Source: Chrysoperla carnea (lineage: Eukaryota; Arthropoda; Insecta; Neuroptera; Chrysopidae). Taken from it: a stretch of DNA of 64,000 nucleotides. The stretch lies in contig NC_058339.1 in the NCBI RefSeq assembly GCF_905475395.1, positions 11,354,001 through 11,418,000 of the forward strand, in the 5' to 3' direction. The notes under the pieces are model-generated. The model was not told the origin of the DNA and searched no databases. It was given only the letters and a program-made list of their open reading frames with translations. A program made the position numbers and the translations under genes. This document shows, in pieces, positions 1 through 10,634 of this stretch (the first letter of the stretch is position 1; every line of letters starts with the position of its first letter).

Positions 1-536
1 GGAATATCGATTTGAAAATTTGGACAGAAAATACAAGGTGATGGGTCACAAATTGACAAATAGGAATTTTGTCTAACGTCAGAGATAGTTAGGGATTTCG
101 AAAAAAAATACCGTTAGAAAAAGTTGCTTAGAATATTTTTTTATACGTTTTTGACGTAAAATTACCCAAAAACGTGGGATACCTTTATTCGGTTCAAAAG
201 ATACAAATTTAACTGTTTCTAGGGAGGGAGAGGGATATACAAAAATTGGACCAATAGCGTTTCTAGCAACATCCGGAATATTAATCTAGAAGTTTTTCTG
301 AACAAGAATTAATTGACAAAATGCAATCCTCGAATTTTGCACACTCAACTCAACATAATATTTCAAAATATGTCATAACGAATGACGATTATTATTAGTG
401 AATTATGAACTTATACTTAGAATAATCTTATCATTTTCTATGAAACTATGAAAAACTAATTAATTATTAAACATTTTTTGTATATAAATTGAAAATGATT
501 TTTAATTAAAATATTTTTCAATAAAAATTTTTTTAG
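1..536. other. Intronic sequence upstream of the first visible Cdk12 exon
   Basis: AT-rich non-coding sequence. It ends in a pyrimidine-rich tract and AG at 535-536, the acceptor of the first Cdk12 exon in the window. The first 60 bases (an ATCGATTTGAAAATTT core, then GATGGGTCACA) resemble 53930-53970, so this is probably a dispersed repeat. No open exon is recognisable. Confidence 0.6.
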
Positions 537-3078
537 TTGTACCTGGAAGTGAAGAATTAAGTGGTGAAGAAGATGCCACAACAACACCGCCACGACCGTT
601 TGGTGTAAAAGGAAAATCAACTGATAAAGTACGTTCAGTGCCAAAACCTAAATTAAAGAGGCCAAAAATATTAAAACGTCGTGGTTCAAGAAATTTATCA
701 ACAGCTCCAATGTCTGCAACGGGCGGAAAAGATTGGGGTGAACGTTGTGTCGATGTATTTGAAGTAATTGCACAAATTGGTGAAGGAACTTATGGCCAAG
801 TATATAAAGCACGTGATAAACGCGCCGGACAATTGGTTGCACTAAAAAAAGTGAGATTAGAAAATGAAAAAGAAGGATTTCCAATCACTGCCGTTCGTGA
901 AATAAAAATTTTACGTCAATTAAATCATAAAAATATAGTTAATTTACGTGAAATTGTCACTGATAAACAAGATGCCTTAGATTTTCGAAAAGATAAAGGT
1001 TCCTTTTATCTTGTGTTTGAATATATGGACCATGATTTAATGGGACTTTTAGAATCAGGAATGGTTGACTTTAATGAAATGAACAATGCTAGTATTATGA
1101 GACAATTATTGGATGGACTTAATTATTGTCACAAGAAATACTTTCTTCACAGAGATATTAAATGTAGTAATATTCTTATGAATAACAAGTAAGTTCAATA
1201 ATTATATATATATTGTTTTCACTTGTTTAAAATATTTTTAGCACTTATTTGTCCAAACAAAAACTATTTATGAACTAAACTTCCAAAAAATACTCAGTAC
1301 TCGCGTCAACCGTTCGGTTGTCCTTAATCGCGTGATGAGAGATTTACTCATGCGTTCTGCACATGCATTAACATACTGCTTCCCTATCAAAACAGGATGT
1401 AAACAGGATGGTAAATTAACGTCCTTAACTAAATTTACAATTTTTCTAGGGGTGAAGTGAAGTTAGCTGATTTTGGATTAGCACGACTTTATAATGCTGA
1501 GGATAGACAGAGGCCTTATACTAATAAAGTAATCACCTTATGGTATAGGCCTCCGGAACTTTTACTTGGCGAAGAACGCTATGGTCCAGCAATTGATGTA
1601 TGGAGTTGTGGTTGTATTTTAGGCGAATTATTTTGGAAAAAACCATTATTTCAGGTTATTTTTAATAATATTATCTCGTAATATTAGTACAGTATAATTT
1701 AGAATCGCGATCATCATTAAACAAACTTAGAATATCTTTCAAATTAATTAATAAATAAAATTTGATATACTGTACTAATATTTATGTAAATTGTTATTTG
1801 GACTAGAATGTCATGTTAAAAATAAAATTTTTTCAGGCTAATATAGAAATGATGCAATTAGAAATGATTTCGAGGCTATGCGGTACACCAACACCAGCAG
1901 TATGGCCGTCTGTTATTAAATTGCCATTGTGGCACACTTTAAAACCTAAAAAAATGCACCGGCGACGATTACGAGAAGAATTTGTTTTCATGCCAACATC
2001 GGCATTAGATTTGTTAGATAAAATGTTAGAGTTAGATCCTGAAAAACGAATCACAGCTGAAGATGCTTTAAAATCGTCTTGGCTAAAAAATGTACAACCT
2101 GATCAGTAAGTCATTTTATTTTTTTAATAGATCTTATTTTTTTTTGCAAATATTTTAAGTTCACAATTTTCCTGAAATAATGTATGTGTAATCTAAGGGT
2201 AGTTAACTGTAAATCCGAAATCCTTAAGTAAATAAAACAAAAACTAAAAATTTCTTCTACGGCAAGGTGTAAAAAAGTTTGTTCATGCCTGCTGAGCGAA
2301 ATTTACGGAGTCATTATGATGTCTAGTTAACATTAGACAGAATAACAGTTGGACAATAAAATGTTCTCGAGTAATAAACAAATTTTGAGACAAAACAATT
2401 GTCTTTAATATAAATATTATCGAAGATAATAAATGAGAACTCTAGGATATATCGAAATAAATTTCGAATTTTGGACCAATTTCCTAGATCAGTTTTTTGT
2501 ATTTTTAAAATACGTATTTTCGACTACCAAGTAGTCATCATCAGTAAGAATTAGCTAGTGATTACTTTGCACAATGATACTTTCGTGTGTCTACAATTTA
2601 TACTGTTCACAGTATCTGTCAAATTGTAGTATCAGTGGCGCTAGCCAATCAACTTCCATCAGTTGACTAGTGCTTGGCCAATGAACGTGATACTTGTGGC
2701 AGTTCTTTACCTTCGGGAGATTCTGAAATCATTCGACTGCTTTCGATAATCTTCCATAAAAACAACGTATGTTGTTTTTTGCTCTCTCGAAAACAGAATG
2801 TAATAAATATTGTCACGAGGCCCTAAAATTTAGTTCTGCACACAACGAATAAGTATTTAGTTAATTTTTAACACAAAATATTTCTTTTTTACTAGAATGG
2901 CAGCACCTCAATTACCTCATTGGCAAGATTGTCATGAGTTATGGAGTAAAAAACGTCGAAAACAATTACGAGAACAACAAGAATCATTACAGAATTTACC
3001 ACCAGGTAAACCCGGTGGTATTGCACGTGATATAAAAACATTAAATAAAGGAATAGATGAACCATCAGGATTAGTTGG
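537..3078 (+). CDS. Cdk12: Cyclin-dependent kinase 12 (partial: 5' end outside window)
   Basis: CDK12/CDK13-type serine/threonine kinase. In the known family it pairs with cyclin K and phosphorylates the RNA polymerase II C-terminal domain in the nucleus, supporting elongation and expression of long DNA-repair genes. Four exons are seen: 537-1188, 1450-1654, 1837-2105 and 2896-3078; phases agree at every junction. Exon 1 carries a basic [13 protein letters not shown] stretch, then the glycine loop GEGTYGQV (near 779), VALKK, the CDK12-type PITAVRE helix, and HRDIKCSN (near 1148). Exon 2 carries [27 protein letters not shown] and [13 protein letters not shown]. Exon 3 finishes the lobe ([26 protein letters not shown]). 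Exon 4 carries [17 protein letters not shown], the post-kinase motif diagnostic of CDK12/13. The donor of exon 2 (CAG|GTTATT) is weak; the others are standard. Reading through the last donor gives an immediate TGA (3080-3082). The N-terminal RS-rich part is not in the window. Confidence 0.95.
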
Positions 3079-5260
3079 GTGAGTCAGTCTTCTTGAAACG
3101 AAGTTGCGCTACTCCTGGAAATTACTAACTTAAAAATGGTGAAATATATTTTATTTCTCTTTACTATGTAAACAATTATTACAATTGTTCTACTTTCTTA
3201 AAAATGAGCATTATAAAATTGCTTGTTTACTTTAAATAATGGCCTATTTATATAAAATGAATATATATTATATATATTTATAAAAACTGTATAATAAATT
3301 TGTACATAGTAATTATTTAATGAAAACACGAAAATACCAAACGATTATTTTCGGGCTTTTTATCTTTATTATAAATGGAAAATAATTATGTAAAATAAAA
3401 TGGCATCAGCGCGTGTTATATACATATTTTTTTTTTAAATTATAATTACACGGTTATTGTGTTTCAATGAGAATGTGTTATAGCATCTTATAAAAGTATT
3501 GGTGAAAATATAGTGTGTCCCCCGGACAGAGGTAACTATACTTGTAAATTTTCTTATTTTGCATTTTAAGAAAAAAAGTCATTCTTTATAAGAAGTTTTG
3601 TATATTATGAAAAGTATGTAGGAATATTTAAAACTTCTTAATAATGTACAGGGTAGTCAAAAATTTGGAATCACTATTTTTATTTTTGGTAAACTACCCT
3701 TCGGTTTTAAAAGTTGACTAAATGTTACTAAAAAAAGTTACTCGAAATTAACAATTATGACTTTAAACAAAATATCAAAAAGATCTTTCCAACTTTGACA
3801 ATTCCATTCTTAGAGAATGTTTATCCGAGAAAATAAATTTTCTTGTTAATTTTCTTAACTAGTCCACAAAAAATTACATTCGCGGATAGTACATGTTAAT
3901 TGATTTATTATTATTTTCTTTCTTACGTTTTTTTTTATAATTAGAGCTTTTGTTCAAATAAAAAATGATGCTCTAATTAAAGTACACTTATCTTCTTGAT
4001 ATTTTGTATAGAGTCATAATTGTTAATTGCGAGTAACTTTTCTTAGTAACATTTAGTCAACTTTTAAAAACGAAGGGTAGTTTACCAAAAATAAAAATAG
4101 TGATTCCAAATTTTTGACTACCCTGTACATTATTAAGAAGTTTTAAATATTCCTACATACTTTTCATAATATGCAAAACTTCTTATAAAGAATGACTTTT
4201 TTTCTTAAAATGCAAAATAAGAAAATTAACAAGTATAGTTACCTCTATCCGGGGACACACTGTATATTTTGACTGTTCAAATTAAAAAAAGACTGTTCAA
4301 GTTGTGGTTGGAATTATGGAATTGTGTATCCCAGGCTCGTGTGCAGGAATTATCCAAGGGAGAGGTTCAAAATTTTGTTCGCCATGTTAGGTCATAAAGT
4401 CAATAAAAACCAGAAATTCTTTTTTCGAGTAAGGAAACTTAATAAGGTCAAAATGTGAAATTCAGTCACTGTTTTTCAATAAATGAATTCTGCGAGGTAC
4501 AGAAAAAAATTTTTCCAAAACTCTGTGTGCATCGACCTCCTCCACAACTCGATGTATATTGAACGAGGACTAAACCGTTTTGAAAACTTTCCTGTATTCT
4601 TCTCCAACGTTTCCTCTTCTTTCAAAATGTGTTTTTCAGCATCAGTAAGTTTGATAGCCTCGCCAAGATTCTGGTTTTCTGTTTGAAGTACTCGACTCAA
4701 AGACAAAGTCAAAGAATGTACCGAGCTCAAAATATGTATGGATATTTGATTCGTCAGTGGAAATGAGTCTCATAAATAGGTGCATTTACAGTACTATGTT
4801 GTTAGTGCAAAATGTATGTGGACAGATTCTCAATGGTAGGAGTTTTGTGTCCCCCAAAACTTCTCCCTTGCGCACGGACCTGGTGTATCCCGTTATGATT
4901 ACGTTACACAAATACTAAAAAAAAAATAATAAAATATGATCTGTTAAAAAGATCATAAACCTGTTCTTTCCTGAGTAACACAAATGTTGAATTTAAAAAT
5001 TGATGAGTTGTTACTCATTTTTTGTATAGTTAGAATCAAATGTTATATAATTATTATATTATTTAAGTTAATGATAAAGTGATAACTTTCTTATAATTTT
5101 CATGTACTATATATTATTATTAATAATCTTTTTTATTTAAAAAAAGAGATTTTAAATAGCTTTCACTTATATCCTGAAGAAAAATATGTATGAAAATTCA
5201 TATCTTTTGGTACATCAAATGTTTATAAATTATCTTCGTTTTTTTTCCACTTGCATTTAG
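3079..5260. other. Non-coding stretch after Cdk12 exon 4
   Basis: Probably a Cdk12 intron. It holds the fold-back element at 3511-4262. The stretch 4300-4900 is open for short runs on both strands but shows no domain I recognise; it is probably degraded repeat. The rest is AT-rich and featureless. Confidence 0.5.
3511..4262. mobile_element. Long fold-back (palindromic) element with mariner-like ends, flanked by TA
   Basis: The left arm starts TAGTGTGTCCCCCGGACAG and the right arm, read in reverse complement, starts CAGTGTGTCCCCGGATAG. The arms stay complementary almost to the centre (near 3887); for example GGTAACTATACTTGT at 3531 pairs with the stretch near 4230. TA dinucleotides lie at 3509-3510 and 4263-4264, as expected for a Tc1/mariner-type target duplication. 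There is no transposase ORF, so it is a non-autonomous MITE of about 750 bp. Confidence 0.85.
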
Positions 5261-5279
5261 ACGATCAGCTAGTGACTGA
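5261..5279 (+). CDS. Cdk12: Possible terminal micro-exon of Cdk12
   Basis: Exon 4 of Cdk12 ends in phase 2 before a strong GTGAGT donor, so at least one more exon is needed. At 5240-5260 there is a long T-rich tract ending in CATTTAG. Splicing there continues the frame as G-R-S-A-S-D-stop (TGA 5277-5279). The acceptor is good, but so short a tail cannot be proved by eye, and no other convincing continuation was found before the next gene. Compared with vertebrate CDK12 the resulting C-terminus would be very short. Confidence 0.35.
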
Positions 5280-5308
5280 AAAAAATAATCAATGACAGGG
5301 AATGCATA

Positions 5309-6179
5309 CAGGGTGGGTCATTTTAATAATATATTATGGATAATAGCTCGTTTTGTAGTTAACCAATTAAAAAACAAGTTAAACAAAAATTGCAGAATTT
5401 GATAGGTGACATTCTGACATCAGATTGGACCTAGTTCTCTGGGTTGATTTTAATAGTCAATTTAGATCCTAAAAGGTAAGAGATAGAATAAAACTTTAAA
5501 TTGAGAAAGTTAATAAAACTTTAAATTGAGAAAGTTGATTCTCATAAAAAAATTTTGCCAAAAGTTGTCAAAGAACAATAGAGGAAATTCGCCTGTGACC
5601 ATGGCTTTTACACGAAATTCTAGTTTCAAGGTCAGTAGACCTAGATCTTCAAATTATCTTGTTGGCTTTAGAAAAATTTTCATACAAAACTTGTCAAGGT
5701 CAATAAAGGTCATGTGTCTGTGTTAATAACTTTTAAGCCCAGGTAAATTTTCAAGATAATTTGAAGATCAAGGTCCAGTGACCTTGAAAGTAGAATAACC
5801 ACAGAAAGCCATGGCCACAGGAGAATTTCCTCTATTGCTGTCAACTTTTGGCTGAAACATTTTTCTGTAACTAGCGAGTTTTCTTTCGATTAAATGCCAT
5901 AACGACATATTTTTCCGAAAGCTAATAATTTTTGAAGAAATATTTTAAATAAAAAATGCTAGTTTATTTATGATGATCGATTTTCTAATTCAAATTGTTA
6001 CTCTATCTTTGACCTTTTAGGATCTAACTTGACTGTTAAAGTTACCTGGAGAACTAGGTCAAATCTGATATCAGAACATGATTTCTCCCATCAAACTCTT
6101 CAATTTTTGTAAGTTATTTTTTGATTGGTTATCTAAAAATGGGCTATTAGCCATAATAGATTAAAATGGTCAACCCATA
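5309..6179. mobile_element. Long fold-back element, about 870 bp
   Basis: Left end CAGGGTGGGTCATTTTAAT; the right end read in reverse complement is TATGGGTTGACCATTTTAAT. Inner blocks also pair, including AGAGGAAATTCGCCTGTGACCA at 5580 with the inverted copy near 5810-5835, so almost the whole element is one imperfect hairpin. The open frame at 5526-5726 is part of an arm and is not a gene. It lies between Cdk12 and CtIP and directly abuts the next element. Confidence 0.8.
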
Positions 6180-6181
6180 TA

Positions 6182-6446
6182 CAGCCACAACCAACAGAAA
6201 AATGTTCAACAGGTACACTAAAAATTCATTGGCAGGCGGTTTTCTCGTGTACAAACTTTAACATAACAATATTTTGTTAGCTAATATTGATTGTGTTGAA
6301 GTTTGTACACGAGAAAACCGTCTGCCAATAAATTTTTAGTGTATTGAAAAGTTTAGTCTTGTCTTTTATTCAAATGAATGGCAGACTGTAAAAAGTTGTT
6401 CTCTTTGTTTTACAAACAAATGCTTTTTTGTTGTTGCCTGTGGCTG
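6182..6446. mobile_element. Small TIR element with TA target duplication
   Basis: Ends CAGCCACAACCAACAG on the left and, inverted, CAGCCACAGGCAACAAC on the right, with TA at 6180-6181 and 6447-6448. An internal inverted repeat (6218-6346, arms of about 45 bp around AAGTTTGTACACGAGAAAAC) forms a strong hairpin. No coding capacity. Confidence 0.75.
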
Positions 6447-7182
6447 TATATAATGTCCTCTTATCATTGGCAGACTGTAAAAAATTGATTTTTTTCTGTC
6501 ACGAACTGACAATCTTTCATTCTAGGATATAATGAATATATCGAATTTAATAAAAAATTCATTTTGTTTTAATTTGGAAGAAAAATAATGTACTGTTTTC
6601 AAATAAAGAAGTTTCACAAAAGTTATTTTTTTACATTATTCATTTATTTATTCAATTTATTTTTTTTAAAGAATCCATCCTTTTTACAGACTAAAATTGT
6701 GTGATACAGGTGTATATGTTTATATCAAATTAAAGACTGAGAAATAGTGTGATTAAAAAGAAAATTTTGCACAATTTTAGACTGTCACGAGTAGAGTATT
6801 TAAAAAATAAATTATTGAACAATTTTTATTACAGATAGAAATTATTTGACGGCACTTAAAAAGTGAGTCAATGTAAAATCAATCTTCATACATATTTCTC
6901 TTTGCAATAATTTTGTGATAAATAAAAATTGAACAAATTATGTATTTAAAAAAAAAAAAAAAAAAAAACAAATAAAATTATGGGTTTCCTAATTTTAAAC
7001 AATATAATTTTTATAAATGTAAACCTGTGTTTTTAATTCTAACCTATTATTATCCCTATTATCCCTGTTTTTTTTTTTTTTAAATTAAATTTGGCATATG
7101 ACAGATATTTTGAAACATTGAGGTTATATTTCAATGTGTTCATTTGTGAGTTTGAATTAGAATGTCTCGTTTTTAATTAAAA
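6447..7182. other. Intergenic and 5' flanking region of CtIP
   Basis: AT-rich and non-coding. It contains a direct repeat of GGCAGACTGTAAAAA (6379 and 6470) and an A-run of about 18 bases near 6951. Possible polyadenylation hexamers (AATAAA near 6604 and 6971) could serve the upstream Cdk12 gene. The CtIP promoter must lie in the last few hundred bases, but I see no clear core motif. Confidence 0.5.
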
Positions 7183-10100
7183 ATGGTTAATTTAAGTTTA
7201 AAAAGTACACGAACATTAAAAAATGTGTGGGAATCATTATATGATAATAAAACATTATCGTTTTTTGATGAAAATGATGAATTTTTACCTATATTTATGT
7301 TGATGAAAATTTTAGAACAAAAGGTGCAAGGTAAGTAAAAAATACAAAATAATTACAGAATAAATAAAACAACGTAGACCTAACTTAATAAACAATGACT
7401 AAAAACTATCTGTTCTAGAAATAGTGTAGAATTTATTACGATTATAATCTCAAAAATAAAAGCTCGAATAAAACTCTATCAATAACAAGTGAAAATAAAC
7501 AATTAACTGAGTTAATTGTTGAAATACCATATATAGACAATGTTGATGACGCCACACACACATTAAATAGCCACACACACATAACTGATATTCCCATATT
7601 AATATATACTATAAAATTTGCACCTAATAAGCGCCCTCGTGGGTAAACAGTAATGTTCACAAAAAAATGTTTCAAACAAAAGTTGTTTATTTTTTTATAA
7701 GAAACATTTTTTACATTTAAACTTTTGTTCTATCTCTAACGGTTTACAAGTTGGGTCCTACGGACCCTAGACCCAATTGACCTATGTTGCCCATTTACGA
7801 ACTCGATCTCACTTTTTATGTCCTAAGCAGGCTGTAATCTTGGTATCATTTTTCGTTTTTGAGTTATCGTGTTGACAGACAGATGGACAGACAACCGGAA
7901 ATGGACTAATTAGGTGATTTTATAAACACCTATACCAAAATTTTGTTCGTATCCTTAATATTTTTAAGAGTTACAAACTTGGGACTAAACTTAGTATACC
8001 TTGCATATTACATATACGCATGGTATAAAAATTGTGAATTTACTTTAATGCTTGGTAAATATTTCAGAATTGGTGACAAATCAAAGGAAATGTACTTGTA
8101 AAAATCCTGCTAGGAAACTAGATAAAAGTATACAAAAAGGATTAAATTCACCAGAAACTATTTTAGATTTCAAAGAACAACATAACAAAGTAATTGGGGA
8201 TTCTCCTAACGAAATAATTAATGAACAATATCAAAATACACCAAAAAGTTCACCAAAACGTTCTATTTATAATGAAAGAAATCTTTGTGAAGAAATAGTT
8301 GTTGAAGAAACTGAAAATATACAAGAAGAATTAAATTTCAGTAATAAACATTCCAGTAATAGCGGAAAAAGGCTTTCTAAAGAAAGAATTATTAAAGAAA
8401 ACCTTTCTCCTAATGAAATAATTGATGAAGAAAATCAAAATACACCAAAAAGACTAAGTTCACCAAAACGTTTCATTTTTAATGAAAGAAATCTTGCTGA
8501 AGACACTGAAAAAATACAAGAAAAATTAAGTTTTCATCATAAACATTCCAGTAATAATGAAAAAAGACTTACTGATAACATAATAATTGAAGAAACTGAA
8601 AATATCCAACAAAATTTACCAAATCCGTTTGTAAAAACTGAAACGAAGTTTTCAGATCCATTTTTAGTAATAGAAGAAACTGAAAATCTCGAAGAACAAT
8701 TAAATTTACCAATACACGAAAAAAGACTTTTTAGTCAAATTATTGATCTAGATTCAGGAAGTGACTCAAGTTTGGACATAATCAATGAGAGTTGTGTAAC
8801 AAATAGTATTGAAACTAGTCCTGTATTAAAAAATAAAAATATTAAAAAGATTAGTAGGCTGAGGAAAAGTTTGAAATTAGATAGAAGATTTAAAAGTGAT
8901 GATACAGGAATAAAAATACTCAAAAATGATATGAATGAAACTAAAAAGAAAGATAGTCCGCATAAGTCTAAAAAAGTGTAAGTTTTATTTTTTATATTTT
9001 AAATTAATTTCAAAATCGTATTAGTAAAATATTGATAAATGGAAGTTGCAACCCCGCCAACTGGTCATAATAATTCGTACTAATTAAAACAGGAAGTGTG
9101 CCCGTTTTCAGTAGTTCTAATTTAGACTACCAGATGGCAATACTTGTACTCATCATTTTTAAAGGACAATATAAATATTCAAAATCAAATCAGATAACTG
9201 AGAGTTGCAACACGACATTTTTCGAACAAAAAATATATATTAATACATTAATTTTAATGATTTTTTAGCATACAATCGAAATTGGACACCATATATAAAA
9301 CCGAAAAGATAAAGCCAAAGCCTCTTGAAGCTGTACAAAAAATTATACAAAATAAAGATAATATACAGAAAAATAAACAAGAATTAGAATCATCGAAGAC
9401 TGTAAAAAATTTTGAGAAGTTTGAACGTATTCAAAATGATTTCCTCGATCCTGATGAAACTCAGTATAATAAGCATATTTTTTTCATTATATACGTACAT
9501 ACTAAATTATTATTTACTTTATTACAGACTGGATCCATTTGCTCCAACATTTTATTGTCCGAATCCGACAACACCTGTAAAAACTACTAATGAAGAAAAA
9601 GTCAAGTAGGTCCTTCTTTAGTATAATTTTCATTATTGATATTTAAACCACTAAATTATGAGTATGATTTTTTTTTTAGATTATCGCATGCAAACAAACC
9701 AAAATTAAATGATTGTTATGTAAATGAAAATGCAGACGAAATTAAAAAAGAAAATTTAGAGGAAGAGAAGCCAAGACAAAATATTAGGAAATTTAGAGAC
9801 ACTAGTTATGACAGGTAATTAAACGATTCGATTTTTTCCCCCAATTTTCTAGATCAATTTTTGTTTTATACAAATACATATTTCGACGTGCAGAAGTATG
9901 TAGATTCCATCATGTTTTTACTGATTTCTAAATGTTTTTTTTTTTTAACAGAATTCCTGAACATGACGATGAACCTAAATTTGCGCATCGACGATATGCA
10001 GTTCGAAAAAAGGCAGATAGAGCCAAATTAAAAGGACAAACGTGTTATCAATGTGAAGCAGTAAGTATTTTAATAGCGTGACGAATAACTAGATTGTTTT

Positions 10101-10599
10101 GGTGGTGAAATAAGCTGCCAGGCACCTTAAAAGATATTCCTAAGGATAGAGTGAGACCGAAGTCGGAAAGTCTAGGTGTATTGATTTATTTTTGTTTTCA
10201 GTTTTTTAAGGCAATGGGAGGAGATAGTGAAAAACGGTATCAAGATAATTTAAATAAATGTTCGCGTCATCGCGATAATTATGCTCCGAGTAATACTCCA
10301 CCAGGTGAGGATAATATTTTTATTTAATTTATAATATATTCATAATATATTACACTGCCACCCTCTCCCTCTCATATTCTTCCTTATAAATTAAAAGTGA
10401 GTCGGTTGAGCCGTTATGGATTTATAATGTTTTGGCTACATTTAGTCGGAAATAATGTTCACCGACTTAGTTTCACCAATTTGTTATTTATTTGTATACA
10501 CCTATAATTTTAATTAATTTTCTTTGATAATAATTTTTAATAATCTACTAATAAGCTTTTTACTTCTTATTTACAGGATTTTGGAAGCCAACATTTTAA
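7183..10599 (+). CDS. CtIP: CtIP/RBBP8/Sae2-family DNA end-resection factor
   Basis: CtIP works with Mre11-Rad50-Nbs1 to start 5' end resection at double-strand breaks, committing repair to homologous recombination. Eight exons, phases consistent: 7183-7330, 8068-8977, 9269-9463, 9528-9605, 9680-9814, 9952-10060, 10202-10304, 10577-10599; 566 aa. Identification rests on the C-terminal Sae2/CtIP domain in exons 6-8: RRYAVRKKADRAKLKG, the CYQCEAFFKAMG cysteine pair, then NKCSRHRDNYAPSNTPPGFW, ending PTF-stop. Exon 1 encodes MVNLSLKSTRTLKNVWESLY, probably part of the N-terminal helix used for oligomerisation. The large exon 2 is low-complexity (N, E, K, S) with a tandem duplication of about 68 aa. 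The ATG at 7183 is chosen because the one at 7162 meets a stop after three codons. Intron 1 contains a dispersed repeat. Confidence 0.9.
7630..8025 (+). repeat. Dispersed repeat, copy in CtIP intron 1
   Basis: About 400 bp, closely related to 61165-61605. Shared blocks include GTTTCAAACAAAAGTTGTT, GACCTATGTTGC, TTTTTGAGTTATCGTG, ACCAAAATTTTGTTCGTA and ACTTGGGACTAAACTTAGTA, ending in CATGGTATAAAAA. No coding frame or terminal inverted repeats are visible; class unknown. Confidence 0.8.
8202..8740 (+). repeat. In-frame tandem duplication inside CtIP exon 2
   Basis: A unit of about 204 bp (68 codons) starting SPNEII at 8202 is repeated from 8406. Both copies keep the order SPNEII, QNTPK, SPKR, NERNL, ENIQE or EKIQE, KHSSN, KRL. 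A third, shorter copy (IEETENLEEQLNLP, EKRL) follows to about 8740. The copies differ at many sites, so the duplication is not recent. Confidence 0.8.
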
Positions 10600-10628
10600 C
10601 GAAAAATGTCTTATCTTAACTGCTTCAA

Positions 10629-10634
10629 AATAAA
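10629..10634 (+). promoter_or_regulatory. Polyadenylation hexamer AATAAA of CtIP
   Basis: AATAAA lies 30 nt after the CtIP stop codon and is followed by an A/T-rich stretch, consistent with a very short 3' UTR. Confidence 0.5.

Noticed and set aside
4476-4730. 84-codon minus-strand and 67-codon plus-strand frames
   Set aside because: They overlap on opposite strands, have no recognised domain and lie in repeat-like sequence.
7442-7675. 77-codon minus-strand frame in CtIP intron 1
   Set aside because: Partly overlaps a dispersed repeat and has no recognisable domain.
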